Source: Rana temporaria (Eukaryota; Chordata; Amphibia; Anura; Ranidae). Taken from it: DNA of 64,000 bases. A model generated the notes under the pieces. It was not told the origin of the DNA. It did not search any database and saw only the letters and a program-made list of their open reading frames with translations. The position numbers and the translations under genes were made by a program. The DNA is taken from positions 29,379,026 to 29,443,025 of the forward strand of contig NC_053499.1 of the NCBI RefSeq assembly GCF_905171775.1, in the 5' to 3' direction. How positions within the stretch are numbered: the first letter of the stretch is position 1; every line of letters begins with the position of its first letter. Shown in pieces: positions 11,151 through 23,432 of the stretch.

Positions 11151-12980
11151 TAATAGAATATATAAAAACAACACCTGTGAGAACAATAACAAAAAGGAAA
11201 GATACATTTCTAGTAATTAGTAAGGAATGTTCCGCATGCATAATTTTTTGCTCAGAGATAAGAACTAACAAGAAATTTTGTATGTGAGGCCTTTTAGAAT
11301 TCCACAAAAATGAGTGAAATAACATTCACTCTGAAACCCTTAACCCCTTAAACCCCTTACAATCATATGCAACAGTTAAGGAGGGACCCTAGCTTCAGAA
11401 CCTTAAACCCTTACAATGATGTTTTTAATGTATTCTTAAGACATACATGTAGCAATATGGATTATAATTGCAACAAACAACTGCTATTCCCTGCCCTATC
11501 TGTATACCATATTATCCCTCAAGTGCCCAGAGTTATCAAACTGACATCATTTTGGTGAGCCCAACCAAAGGGATTGTGGGATTGCTAGTTCCAACAGGCG
11601 CCTGCATGACTATGCATCCGGACTATATATCCCAGGGATCTTTGCTACCACCAGAGAGATTGCTGGGAAGAACTATAAAAAGAAACCAGAGACATGCCTC
11701 GCACTCTCTTCCTCTAGGGCCTCGTGTGTGTGTGTGAAGGACCTCTCCACAAGTGAGGTCGCGGCCTACCATGCGGTCCACCGCACTCCTACCTGACCGT
11801 GAAAGGGATCCAGCGCTGCCTGCTGTTTATTGGACGTCTGATCAGCATTAACAGTACAGAGCAGCTACCCACGCTTCGTGCTCCGTAACGGGGGATCATC
11901 ACAAGCGGATCTGCAACCGGAAAGTCCATTCGGGATTCGCTAGCTGGAAGGCATTGAATTGGCCTGGTCATTGGTGAGAGGGCCATCACCCATCTATGCA
12001 AACTTTTTCTTTGTTTTATTGGGACACTGTGCACAGACAGCTTTTTCTTGGTGACACTTCACTGCACCTTTTATTTGAACACTGTACATAAGTCTCTTTA
12101 GCTACAGTCATCACAAGATATACTACCACTCTGTTACTACACCCTGTTGGATACAATTAATGAGCTCCGACTGCCGGTGAAGACCATGAGATCTGCAACA
12201 GGGATATTCTGTCATTGTGAGTGTCAGTGAGTGAATTACTTATATAGCGCTACAAATGCAAACTGAATCGCCTCAAGGCATTGCTACTAAAAGTGCCCTT
12301 ACACCATCCATGTTTAGCTGCATCTTTCATTAGGATCAGAGGTTAAGGCTGGCCTGGGTTTCTCTTTCTAGAAGTATTGTCAGTATTGCTGCTTAACTTA
12401 TTTTTCCTTTCAGGTTATGTGCAGATGGTATTCTGCTGTACATAGGTGTATATAATATTTTGTTGCCTTTTGTCTCAACTGACATTTCTTAATTAGTCAT
12501 TCGGCTGCCGAATTCGGTTTCTCCCTTTGCATATCTCAATAAAAAAAATTGTACCAAAGAATTCAGCCACAGTGACCCCCAGTGGTGGGATGACTGTTGC
12601 ACAACATAACTGAACCAGAACTTGCAGCAGACTTGCAGAATGTTTTCAAAGAAAGTTGATCTGGAGTCATGCAATGCGAATTTGCTGCAATTGTGCAACA
12701 AACTTGTGAAGCCTGGCAAGTTTTAGCTTAACAAGTAATTTTCAAACTTGCAGCTCAATTGCTCGCTATCCTGGTTTAGAACACCTATTTTGCACAATTA
12801 TTGATTGCATTGTAATTAAAAGTATTACTGCTTGATGGATAGCAGATCAAGCTCACGGTCACCCATATTTTATAGCATTTAGTACCATCGGGAACATATG
12901 CTGGTGATATTCCTGGGTGCAGTCAGTGCAGCTATTGAAATCATTTACAAAAGTCAACAGCACAGGGTATATACATACAT
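11151..12980. other. Unassigned sequence including a possible LTR-like or promoter-like block
   Basis: At about 11560-11720 there are TATA-type strings (GGACTATATATCCCAG, AACTATAAAAAGAAACC) followed by a TGTGTGTGTG run. The layout resembles a dispersed repeat promoter but no second copy is in the window. The rest is AT-rich and unassigned. Confidence 0.3.
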
Positions 12981-13079
12981 ATAGTGACCTACCTACACTC
13001 TGACATTAACATACACTGTATGACCTACCTACCTCAGGTGTGCGGTGTCACAGCAGGCAGAGTCAGTCATTCCATCAGT

Positions 13080-13380
13080 CGTCAGAGCCTGAGGAGGACA
13101 CGAGGAGGGGAGGAGAGGAGAGCCGGGGAGCCTGAGTGGAGAGCCGCCCGCCCGAGCACCAAGTGGGGGATGTGGCACGGCGGCCGCATTGTAATTCCCG
13201 CCTTCTGGAGCCTGCAGCGCCTATGATGGACGTCACACGTCCCGCGGTCCCGGCATTGGACCAGTGGGACGCCCATCATAGGCGTTGCGCAGGCTCCAGA
13301 AGGCGGGACCTGCTATAATACTTGGCCGCACTCGGCGGCGCTCGGGATCAGATCGGTCCTGTTGCTCACACTCGGGGCTA
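13080..13380 (+). promoter_or_regulatory. CpG/GC-rich possible promoter with internal inverted repeat
   Basis: This is GC- and CpG-rich sequence in an AT-rich neighbourhood. It holds a near-perfect inverted repeat, CCGCCTTCTGGAGCCTG at about 13198 and CAGGCTCCAGAAGGCGG near 13289-13305, with GCGCCTATGATGG/CCATCATAGGCG inside. CpG-island character suggests a promoter. The hairpin equally fits a GC-rich MITE. Confidence 0.3.
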
Positions 13381-13383
13381 ACG

Positions 13384-13518
13384 ATGGAGACCGCCAATGA
13401 TGAGACTCTGGGCTTTTCGGGGTCACATTCGGGGCTTCAGTCCCCTCCTAGTCACCCCCTACTGACGCCCCTGCCGTGGAGATTGGAGGAGCTCAGTGGC
13501 CGTGAATCATCTAGTCTG
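13384..13518 (+). CDS. Candidate first coding exon in a CpG-rich stretch; product unknown
   Basis: An ATG in good context (A at -3, G at +4) opens METANDETLGFSGSHSGLQS and continues through PPSHPLLTPLPWRLEELSGR for 45 codons to CTG followed by a GTGAGA donor-like sequence. If unspliced, the frame runs on for 16 codons to a stop at 13567-13569. The 400 bp upstream are unusually CpG- and G-rich for this window, with a TATAAT-like box near 13314. I do not recognise the protein. No downstream exon was identified on the plus strand, and a dispersed repeat starts within 60 bp (about 13575). It may therefore be the 5' part of a repeat or a non-coding exon. Confidence 0.3.
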
Positions 13519-13574
13519 GTGAGAGACTGGGAGATTAGTGGGCTGAAGAACTACAAGAAGTGGTTTTAGTGAAA

Positions 13575-14060
13575 GTGAAGGAACTGTTACACTTTGTGTT
13601 AGGAAATGTTGAAGACTGTTGCCATAGGAGACAACATTCCTGCCCATGCAGATGTGGTGTCTTGTTGAATGCCTTTCCCTGCATGGCTGTCCTCCTGTTG
13701 AAGTCTCAGGGTCTGCCAATTAATCTTACAACTACTTAAGGATGTCCTTGCCCTAACCCTCTTTCCCAAAGTTCTGTTAAGAGAAATAAAACCTATTTTG
13801 CATTCAAGAAGTGTCTGGTGCCCAATCAATCTACCATGCTTTACACCCATTATGCAATGCAACCCACCATATACAGAAGGATGTCAGCTGTCTCTGGCCC
13901 TGGAGGTTCTCTTTAGATCGAAGGAGGCCTGGGACCTTGCTACAGGTTTTACCCCTTCATACTCCTTTGTGCTTTACAGACCCTGGTTCTTTAGATATGC
14001 CTGAACCAACATGCACCCCTCTGAATAGCTTCAGACCAGGCTTGGAACAGTTAATGTAAC
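13575..14060 (+). repeat. Dispersed LTR-like repeat, copy B
   Basis: Second copy of the repeat at 1-520. It has AATAAAACC near 13786, followed by TTCAAGAAGTGTCTGGTGCCC. It begins immediately after the candidate CpG exon, so a transcript starting there would meet this poly(A) signal. Confidence 0.5.
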
Positions 14061-15680
14061 TTTACTGGAGAGACTTCAACATTATAGTCCTATATGAACA
14101 AGTCTAATCCCTAACCTTAACTATAGCTGTTTGGCTGCCCAGGCATACCTCTGCAAGGGGATAGTCCATGCTGGTGCTATCCATGACTTGGATTTCCTCC
14201 GGAACCCTGGTGCCTTCAGTGGACTGTAAGTCACAGCAGTCCTACGACAATGAGACTAGCCAAGACCCGAAACAAGAACAAGAGCTTCTGAAACTCAGCC
14301 TTCCCTCTTTTTATAGCACAGGTGGGCCATCTGGGACGAAAAAGGCCAGGAAATGAGAAAACATAATGTAAGCCTTTCTCTCAGCCTGGGCCAGCTATTA
14401 ACTTACTAAGCCAGCATTAACACAACCTGCCTACACACCTTTTTTGGTGCAATTTGTTTCATTTTAGAAAACCCAATAGGCTGCCCTAGGACAATTCACG
14501 TGAACGTACAGCATAACACAAATTAATACACCGCAGTGGTGTAAATGGGCCCTAAAAGAGATTCCAATCCCTCCCCACTCTGTCCAAAACTTGACTGGAG
14601 TTGCACTATTTTAACACAATCCATTAAAGGTTCCTGCTAAAATCAGTTAGAGTTTTTCAAAAAAAATAACACACTACTGCTTGAAATAGGTAAGTTTATG
14701 AATTTAATGATAAGGTAATTATTACAGGCATGAAAGCAACGGTAGCATATGTCACTGGAGAAACATAACATCAATATTAATCTCATTTTGCAATTGTAGA
14801 TTATGTCAATGCAGCCAATACGGAACATGATCCTCATATACGGTGCTGTTTTTTTATCCGATTGTTTAATTTCAAAGCAATTACATTGGTATTATTGGAT
14901 GTAAACACTTTGCCCTGAACATTGGCCAGTTCGAGTTAGTCATAGGATCATTCAAGCTTAGCCATTTGCATATATCTGTGATATATGTACAATATATATA
15001 TTTACAAAGATTACAAAAATACATTTCATATATATATATATTTATTTATATATAACTGTACATATATGTGACTTTTTACAAGACCAAGTCAATGTCATAA
15101 TCACGCAATTACATGAAAAGCTAAACAAAAAAAAATGTAAAAAAGAACATACAAAAATATGTGTAAAAATGAAGACAATATTTAAAAGTAAGAGAAAAAT
15201 ATAAATATTTAGGTCCAAACTATGGCGGGCCTGTGATCAAAATTCACCCACAATTAACCGCAAATTTCCAGACTGCGCAAACTTCTTTTGCATAGCTGTC
15301 TATACACAATTGCATGTTCCTGCTATTGCTCAACACTACATTCCGGTGATCTCAACTTTCTCAGATTGTGGCGAGATTTTCTATCAACCCCTATCAAATG
15401 TAGTGTTCACTGGCGGAATGCCGGTCTTTATAACTCATTTATTGGCTATTTAGGGTAACAGAGGGCCAATCACAAAAGAAGTGGGATAGGAGTTGTGTTA
15501 ACTACACCACAGAAATAGCTGTCAAGGGATAAATTGTACCTGCTTCAAGAAACAGATTGGCAGAAATTCTGCAGCTGGGTGGATCCACCAGTCAATGTTT
15601 AAGACTTGCAATAATGCCATAGAAATTTGATAATGTTTACAGGTAGCTGGAAGCTTGATATGGTGTATACATATGTTTAG
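14061..15680. other. Unassigned AT-rich sequence
   Basis: No gene recognised. It includes an AT-dinucleotide-rich stretch at 14970-15060 and an A-rich stretch at 15110-15210. Confidence 0.35.
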
Positions 15681-15683
15681 CTA

Positions 15684-15945
15684 TAATAAATAAAATATGA
15701 AGATAGGTGCAAGAAAATTATGGTAACAATGTTACCATGCTGTTCAGATAAATCTAATTATGTAATAAATAAAATATGAAGATAGGTGCAAGTAAATTAT
15801 GGTAAAAATTGTTACCATGCTGTTAAGAAAAATCAAATTATAAATCAAATCATGCAATAAATAAAATATGAAGATAGGTGCAAGCAAATTATGGTAAAAA
15901 TGTTACCATGCTGTTAAGATAAATCAAATTTTAAAAATCAAATTA
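15684..15945. repeat. Three-copy tandem repeat
   Basis: Three units begin AATAAATAAAATATGAAGAT at about 15684, 15765 and 15858. Each continues AGGTGCAAG, AAATTATGGTAA, GTTACCATGCTGTT. Unit length is 81-93 bp because of small insertions. GGTAACAATGTTACC is itself a small palindrome. Confidence 0.85.
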
Positions 15946-16254
15946 TGTTTGGTAATAACGTCCCACGTTTTGCTGGTTCACATGTAGATGGTAGGCCCAC
16001 TCTAATTCGTTTACCCTCCTATCACCCACGTAACGCATATGTGCAGTGGAAAACTGTAGTGGCTTTAATGTCCATACATTGCACATATGTAACCATGGAT
16101 GGCCAAGGTCTTTGTGATAAGAACACATTCACTGCATGCTCCAGGCACAATCACCGAGATTTCATAGACAGCTTTGGTCTCTAGTAATGATCAGGAGCCA
16201 GCAGTACCGGGTCCTGATCGTGTGACCCAAAAAGAAAAAAAAAAGTAGGTGACG

Positions 16255-16470
16255 CTCAGATGCGACCGTCGGAAGCCTTTCGGAAGACTGTCAATCAAAT
16301 AGGAACGCCCAGTCCCGAAGAGCATACCCGGAAGCGGCGGAGAAGATCGCTCTCTAAAACGGTAAGTACTGCTTTGTTTTTAAAAAAACTAGCCGATTCC
16401 CCTAGACAAAATGAGCACGAATCTAATGTTAAAAAAAAAATTCCGGGTGAACTCCCGCTTGAAGCAGATC
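16255..16470. repeat. Half copy of the TTAA-type palindromic MITE
   Basis: Matches the right arm of the element at 5756-6228 (GACTGTCAATCAAATAGGAA, CATACCCGGAAGC, TCTCTAAAACGGTAAGTACT), ending GGGTGAACTCCCGCTT. The other arm is missing. Confidence 0.7.
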
Positions 16471-16612
16471 TATGTGCATGAAGTGAGATGAATGGCAGCC
16501 TCAACCTGGACTCCAGCCAGGCCACAGCCCCGGGGGGGCCCGGGGGCTGTGGCCTGGCTGGTATCCGGGCTGAGACTGCCATTCATCTCACTTAATGCAC
16601 TTAGGTCTGCTT
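16461..16612. repeat. Strong inverted repeat (hairpin)
   Basis: Two arms of about 70 nt, with GAAGCAGA at one tip and TCTGCTTC at the other. They contain AGTGAGATGAATGGCAG/CTGCCATTCATCTCACTT and CCAGCCAGGCCACAGCCCC/GGGGGCTGTGGCCTGGCTGG, meeting at a G/C-rich centre near 16535. No TSD was defined. Confidence 0.8.
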
Positions 16613-18057
16613 CATGATGTGCTGTTCATGGATTTTTTCCTCTGACAATCCTGATTAGGTGACCACTGCGACAACCAATCACAGTGGGCATGCAATTGGA
16701 CAGTCCTTCGTGCCTCTTGGGCTAAAAGACGGTGTTAAAGGGATGCTGTGGCATGCCTGGAAGGGGAAAGACAACTTGTCTCAAAATTTACAAACATTGA
16801 AAAAAATATTTTAAAGAAATTGTTGCCGTTTTCACTCTTTTGGTTCAGTAATAGAACTCAACAACTAAAGGGAAAAGCAAGAGGTTTACTTAAATTCCCA
16901 TCAACCCCCTTGAAATACTTGCTTTCAAACACCACTTCTTTCAGCCACATGGAGAAAAGATAAATATCTAGTACTTCCAGATATGATACAGGGCTTTTTT
17001 TCAGGTGGAACTCAGTTCCACCACCTCTGGCTCAGATCATTTGGTGCCTGCTCACCACAATCACTTGTAAACTCAGAAGTCCGGTTTCTGTGTTTACAAG
17101 TGACAGCTCTGCACTCTGTGTAACCCTCCTGAACTCTGCACTCTATATGTAATGCAATCCTGGTATTTAATGCCCCTTTAAGTTTGTGAAATCTGACTGC
17201 ACCCACTATTTGAAGTGATTTGGAGGGTGTGTGTGTGTGGAAAGGGTTTTAGGGGGGTCGTGGTTGAGTACCAGCACCTATTGGATGAGGAAGAAAAGCC
17301 CTAGATATGGGAATGCACTTGATTTTTCTTTCCACAATGCAGAACGGTGTGGCTGACAGTCCAATCACTTGGCACCAGTGCTGTCATATGGTGGTGGTAG
17401 AAAGCCCATGGCCCCACCCAAGCAGAGCAACTTAGGCAAAAGGATTGGTGAATGAGTAAAGAGAAGGTACAGTAACTATAAGCATCTCGGGGGAATTTTT
17501 TTTTTAGAGTATAGTCAAAACTGTGTTGTTTTAGATAAAATAGGGGTGCATTAACCCAACTTTTTATTTTATTTTACTGTCTTTGTCCGTTGAGAAGATT
17601 TTCTTTACTTTCCTGTCTAGGAGGCGCAACAGGAAGTGAGAAGAAAGCTCTACAAAGTGTGGTGAAAACTCCTCATAGACAATTGTCACCAGATGTCCCC
17701 ACTGGAATCCTTATCTGGTGGCAACTGTAGAATTTTCGATTTTCCATAACATTATGTTTTCCTGACAATGGCCACTGGGACATGTAAAAATAGTTAAGGT
17801 ACCCAGCAGAAACAAAGACAGCAATAAAAATCTGACTGCCAGAATCAGTTGCTGATGAATAGCGGGCAAATCCACAACATTGTCAAAACACCCACCAAAT
17901 AGATTTACTATGACGTGCACAAGTATTGTTTGTTTCATTTGTAAGCCACGATGAAGGGGGCATAGCTGCAGCTCCAAAGTTTCGATTTTGTAAACAGTCT
18001 GTCCTTAGAATAAACCTGTACCTGGACAGAAATATACCACAGTGTGGTATTTAAATG
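16613..18057. other. Intergenic sequence with a probable hAT-like element at about 16990-17310
   Basis: CAGGGCTTTTTTTCAGGTGG near 16990 and GAAGAAAAGCCCT near 17300 are inverted-repeat ends of a short element related to the one starting at about 38162. The rest is unassigned. Confidence 0.35.
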
Positions 18058-18060
18058 TTA

Positions 18061-18485
18061 AGGTCCATACACACAATCGGATATTCCGACAACAATTGTG
18101 TGATGAACGTGTTTTGTCGGATAATCCGACTGTCTGTATGCTCCATTGGACAATTTTTGTCAGAATTTCCGACAACAAATGTTGGATGGTCATGCTCTCA
18201 AATTGTCCGACAACAAATGTGTTCTGTCGGATTATCCGATCGTGTGTGCACAAATCCATCGGACTAAAATCCAAACACGCATGCTCCGAACAAATGCTAT
18301 CCATCAGACAACATTGGCAAAAGTTGCCCAAAGGGTGGCGCTAAAGAGCTGAAAAACAATGTAGTTTTATGTATGCTGGCTGAAAAATTTCTGCCATCTG
18401 TAGGCAGAACAAGTTCCCGGCCAACGCCCTTCGGACAAAAATCCACGGATTTGTCCGATGGAAATCCGATCGTGTGTATGAGGCT
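18061..18485. mobile_element. TTA-flanked MITE, GTACACACGATC family, copy 2
   Basis: Ends AGGTCCATACACACAATCGG and CCGATCGTGTGTATGAGGCT, flanked by TTA (18058-18060 and 18486-18488). The interior alternates TTGTCGGA/TCCGACAA. Confidence 0.75.
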
Positions 18486-19877
18486 TTAGATCTTCTTATC
18501 CCTATCATAACCAAAGGTGATAGTGGAAATTTTTTTGTGTGCAGAAGTTGGCACCCAAAATTCTAATTCTTTGCATTTACACCACTGCCATACTATAAGA
18601 TAAGAATAATATAAAAATAAAAATAGAGTTGGCGTTGCTTTAAGTCTATTTTCCCAAGGGGTTCTTACCCTTCCCTAATCCCTACTCAATCAGAACAGTA
18701 AAAAAAAGTGTTAGCTATACATGCACTTTAGAGTAAACCTGTTGCTTTGACCTGATTTTTTTATGATATGGACATGGTTGCTTTAAAATTTTGTTAGCTA
18801 CAGCTTATTGCCTGGTAGGTTTTGCCATTTTATACATACTAAATAATGCAAATTGTTCAAGCAGTAGGGAGACTTGCCTTGGAAATGGATTTTGGCACTC
18901 AGAAATTAGTAAAAAATTTGTAAAGACTACAGCAACACTTTGATACAAGGGACATATTCCATTTGAATGTGATAAAATATATTATTTTTGGTAACAATGT
19001 ACAGAACTCACATAGTTATTTGAACATGCACTCGCTATAGATGGCCAAACTGTAGAGTTCATCCATATGGTCCTGGGTATCAGGTTCTATTGTATAGAAT
19101 GTATCCCGATTAATGAAATGCTGCTTTTCCATGGGGAAAGATATCTTCAATAAAAGTACGCACTGTATTTACATCTTAAATTAACACACAAAGCAGATTA
19201 CATAATAGAGCTCTATCTCCGAACATTCCTAGGTTGAAAAAAGAGACTTTTTATTAGTTTTCTCTTCCAGTTAGACTAAGAATTACCCCTTTCGTTCTCT
19301 TTTTCTGGCTTAGTATTAATTCTCTCTAAAGAATAGCGCACTTAGGCAGACAGAGACTTGATTGTATGGATGACTAGAGATCAGGTTCTAAGCCAAATGT
19401 ACTCAACGATCTCAGTTTACCAGCTTCAGCGTAGCTCCAGTCTAAAAACAAACCCTTTCAATATTGAGTGGATAGGAAGCTTATTAAAGTCATCTTTTCT
19501 CTCGGGCTATGACATTCTGTAGCACCAAATTTATTTTGGGAATTTTCGTCTTTGTGGTTCATCTTTAATATTCAGTATGTGGAAAAGTTTACAACTGATA
19601 TTTACTTTACTGTATATTAGTTTACGTTTTTGTTCAATCAGCCAGCGAGCTGATTGAACAAAAATAAACAGATTCCCCCATCCATAGATGCAAGGTGGAT
19701 GGAGGAATCCTACTGCCTATGATCCTGTATTCTGACTACTCTGGCTGCAGCACGGATCGGAAAAACATTTTCCAACAAACCCGTTTGTGAGAAGTTGATC
19801 AACTTCTCATAAACAGGAATGGCCATAGATGGATTGAAATTCAGCTGTTTCCTATCAAACTGGATGAAATCTTATCC
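18486..19877. other. Unassigned sequence with a short palindrome
   Basis: No gene. GTTCAATCAGCCAGCGAGCTGATTGAAC at 19632-19660 is a short palindrome, probably the end of a GGCCATA-type MITE finishing near 19830. Confidence 0.35.
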
Positions 19878-19885
19878 ATCTAGAG

Positions 19886-20250
19886 CAGGGGTGTCAAACT
19901 CAATTTCATCATGGGCTGCAACAGCATTATGGTTGCCCTCAAAAGGGCCAGTTGTATCTGTAAGATTAGATGTCCAGCGCATCCCCTCCCCTTTATATTA
20001 GATGTCAAGAGCCCACCCCACCATCAGAAGTTGAGTCCCCCACTCTCCCTTATATAACAGTGCACCCCCTTTCCTTACTCTGTTTCTGGAAAGAAGTTGG
20101 GTGCATTGTTTGAAAGCAGAAAGTAAGGGTCTGGAGTAAGACCAGAGGAGGGCTGGAGCTCTCCTGCAGCTGCAGGAGAGGTGCAGGAGCCACATTAAAA
20201 TGGCCTGGAGGGCTGGATTTGGCCCGCGGGCCTTGTGTTTGACACCTGTG
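19886..20250. mobile_element. hAT-type MITE
   Basis: Ends CAGGGGTGTCAAACTC and GTGTTTGACACCTGTG are inverted. The 8-bp flanks are ATCTAGAG (19878-19885) and ATCTATGG (20251-20258), 6 of 8 matching. The length and CAG/CTG ends fit a hAT non-autonomous element. Confidence 0.7.
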
Positions 20251-20426
20251 ATCTATGGCAACACGAAGTGTAAACTACACCTTACAGCCTCAAAAAAATC
20301 ATACCACCTCACCACCCTTCCTCCCCTCCACTGCACTATTAGCGTTTTTTTTTGTTGTCGTTTATTTACCCTCTTTTTTAAAGAAAAGTCTTCAGGATGC
20401 CAAACATGCATGTCATTCACCTAGGC

Positions 20427-21190
20427 CAGTGATGGCGAACCTTTTTGAGCCTGAGTGCCCAAATAGCGACACAAAACCAACTTATTTATTTCAAAGTGCC
20501 AACATGGAATTAAACCTACCAGCGGCACTGTACAGAGGAAGGAACTGATCATCCCTCTGAATGAGCCCTAAGGGACCAAAAATATACAATTCTGCCCAGA
20601 AAAAAATGTTTTGCTTTTTTTAAAGGAGTGTGTTACACTCAGAATACTGGGATCAGGAATAGATGCATGTTCTCAGAATACTGGGATCAGGGATGGATAT
20701 ATGTGCTCAGAATACTGGGATCAGGGGGGTGATGTGAAGCCCTTTCCCAAAGCAGTGTCCTCTGCCCCTTCACATCCCCCCAGATACACAGCAGTGTCCT
20801 CTGTGCCCCCCCCCCTTCCCCCATAGCACTGTCCTACCTGTGTATGTGAAGTCCTCCACATTGCAATGCTTCAGCCTGAGCCCCTGCACAGGAATCAGCT
20901 CTCTAAGTCCAGGAAGGGAGGAGTCAGTCTTCTCCTCGGTATCCAGAGGCATCACGCGCTGCTTACAATAACCTAACCACTGGGCTGCCCTCAGTGAATG
21001 CTTAGAGGGCTTTCCTCACATCTGCTGTCCCACTTCCTGATCACACTCACACTGCCGCCCGATCGCACTGACGATCGCCTGCACCGCAAGTGACTGCTTT
21101 GCTGGGGATTCCCTCCTCTATCCTGGAGTGCCCACAGAGAGGGCTCGGCGTGCCAGCTGTGGCACGCGTGCCATAGGTTCGCCATCACTG
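20427..21190. mobile_element. hAT-type MITE with perfect 8-bp TSD
   Basis: Ends CAGTGATGGCGAACCT and AGGTTCGCCATCACTG are exact inverted repeats. Flanked by ACCTAGGC on both sides (20419-20426 and 21191-21198). It contains a short run of CTCAGAATACTGGGATCAGG units at 20637-20725 and no transposase. Confidence 0.92.
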
Positions 21191-21198
21191 ACCTAGGC

Positions 21199-22088
21199 AA
21201 ATGATATGCACTGTGCTGCCCGTGCCTTGTGGGATATGCATGTCACATATCTCAGGAGGTATATTCCGTCATTCAGTAAAGGGTGAGGGGGTGGGCCCAC
21301 ATCATCGAGAGGCCCCCCGGCTAAACCAGGAAGAGTTGGCAGCTTCCCAATGATGTCACAGAAAAACATGGTGGTGCAGAACCGCGTGATGGGAGAACAG
21401 AAGAGGATCTAAGCAGGACAATACTGGATTCGTTGGGTGGGTGGGTATCACCTGGTAACCAGTTTTTTTTTTAAATGGGGGGGGGGGAATTCACTTTAAG
21501 GTTTTGTATTCACAGGTGCTAAAAGGCTTGATTTGTCAAGGGTAAAAAGTTTAGCTATTTTATAAAAATGTTATCTCCCTTGGATCAGACATTCTTTTAT
21601 TTCTGTCCCAGTGCAACAGGACAGGAAATGTAGGGATTGGGGGGTCACCAGAAAAGAAAGAGAAGAATTAAAAATCTGCCAGAAGTTCTAAACATTCCAT
21701 GCATTAATATTAGAAAACATTTATGTATTGTCTCTGATCCTAATGGAAACATTTCTGATTACTTCCTGAACTAATGACACACTTTTTTAATATATATAAC
21801 ATAGGGAATGGTTACAAGAGGTAATTTTTTTCCCCTCTGTGTCTCATTTGAGAACCTGCCCATCACTTTCTGTTTTGCAGACTCAATGGGAAGGGAGAAA
21901 AAATCCCCTCTTAGATAGTTGTCTCCTAGAACAAGCATTCTCATTGGAAGAGTTCCCCTCTAGTGCTGTTCTGGTGGCACCTCCAAATTTTGAATTTTCC
22001 CAGTGATGGCTGCTGGACGATACTCAGAGTGGGTTCCAAGATGGTGACAATAGCAGACCATGCTTGTGTACTGAAACACATTGAACTT
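21199..22088. other. Unassigned sequence
   Basis: No gene seen between the hAT MITE and the next CpG-rich MITE. It includes a G-rich run near 21480. Confidence 0.35.
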
Positions 22089-22091
22089 GTA

Positions 22092-22814
22092 GGGGCAGAT
22101 CCACAAAGAGAGTACGCCGGCGTATCTACTGATACGCCGGCGTACTTTCAAATTTCCCACGTCGTATCTTTGTTTTGAATCCTCAAAACAAGATACGACG
22201 GCATCTGGGTTAGATCTGACAGGCGTACGTCTTCGTACGCCTTCGGATCTTAGATGCAATTCTTTGGTGTCCGCTGGGTGGCGTTCCCGTCGTAATCCGC
22301 GTTGAGTATGCAAATTAGCTATTTCCGACGATCCACGAACGTACAAGCGGCCGTCGCATTCTTTTACATCGTCTCTAGTCGGCTTTTTCCGGCGTATGGT
22401 TAAAGCTGCTATTTGGTGGCGTACGCAATGTTAAGTATGGCCGTCGTTCCCGCGTCGAATTTGAAAATATTTTTTTTTGTTTGCGTAAGTCGTCCGTGAA
22501 TGGGGCTGGGCGTAAGTTATGTCCACGTCAAAACAATGACGTCCTTGCGACGTCATTTAGCGCAATGCACGGCGGTAAATTTAGGGACGGCGCATGCGCA
22601 GTTCGTTCGGCGCGGGGACGCGCTTCATTTAAATGAAACACGCCCCCTACTCGCCGCATTTCAATTGCGTGCCATTACGCTGCGAGAGATACACTACGCC
22701 GCTGTAACTTACGGCGCAAATTCTTTGTGGATTTGAAGCTGGGAACAGTACGTTACAGCGGCGTAGCGTATCTCACATACGCTGCGCCCATGCAATTGTT
22801 TGTGAATCTGCCCC
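22092..22814. mobile_element. CpG-rich Harbinger-like MITE, copy 2
   Basis: Ends GGGGCAGATCCACAAAGA and GTGAATCTGCCCC. The interior is close to copies 1 and 3. The flanking triplets GTA and TTG do not match, so the duplication has decayed or one end has shifted. Confidence 0.8.
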
Positions 22815-22899
22815 TTGGTCTCCATTGGAAGAACGTGTGGTAGGTTCACAACTGCGAGTCAGGAACCCTTTAAAAGGAAGCCTCTAAACAAGAACCTTC

Positions 22900-23432
22900 A
22901 TAGGAAGATTATCAGATAATTTAATAAAGGATGTAGATTTTAAAATATTGAAAAAAACTTTAGATATATAATCGACATGGTAGAGCTTATATGAGATTTT
23001 ACATATACTATAACAATCATACTATATGGTTCTGTTAAAAAAAAAAGTTTTTTTCTTTGGATCCCAAAAAAATCATAACGGGAACCCTAGAAAAATGGCA
23101 CATTGACATTTGGAGCCAACAAAAGCTTTGAGCATCTCCACACTAGGTAATCTATTAGATATTATGTATCTGAAAATAACATCCATTGGTTATCAATGCT
23201 GTTGCTTTTTATATACAAAAAAATGTAATGAATCAATTTGGTAAAAAAAGAAAGAAAAAAAAAAAGTCTTTATATTTTAAATATATAAATAAAAACAGCT
23301 GCATATCAGTAACAGGTCACTTTTTGTCTTTTATACATAAAAATAGCATATAATCCCCACGTGAGTCCAGATTTCTATAGGCACTGTTACCATCGCTCAA
23401 CAACAAAGGATGCGGTACATCCATGGTTTCCT
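22900..23432 (-). other. Probable 3' UTR of the KIAA1549-family gene
   Basis: AT-rich, apparently unique sequence directly downstream of the stop codon, with no recognised transposon. It contains a minus-strand ATTAAA (plus strand 22920-22925), about 510 nt after the stop, as the best poly(A) signal candidate. The extent is inferred. The CpG-rich MITE at 22092-22814 bounds it on the far side. Confidence 0.45.
22920..22925 (-). promoter_or_regulatory. Candidate poly(A) signal ATTAAA
   Basis: The minus strand reads ATTAAA here. No minus-strand AATAAA was seen between this point and the stop codon. Use as a cleavage signal is inferred from position only. Confidence 0.35.
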
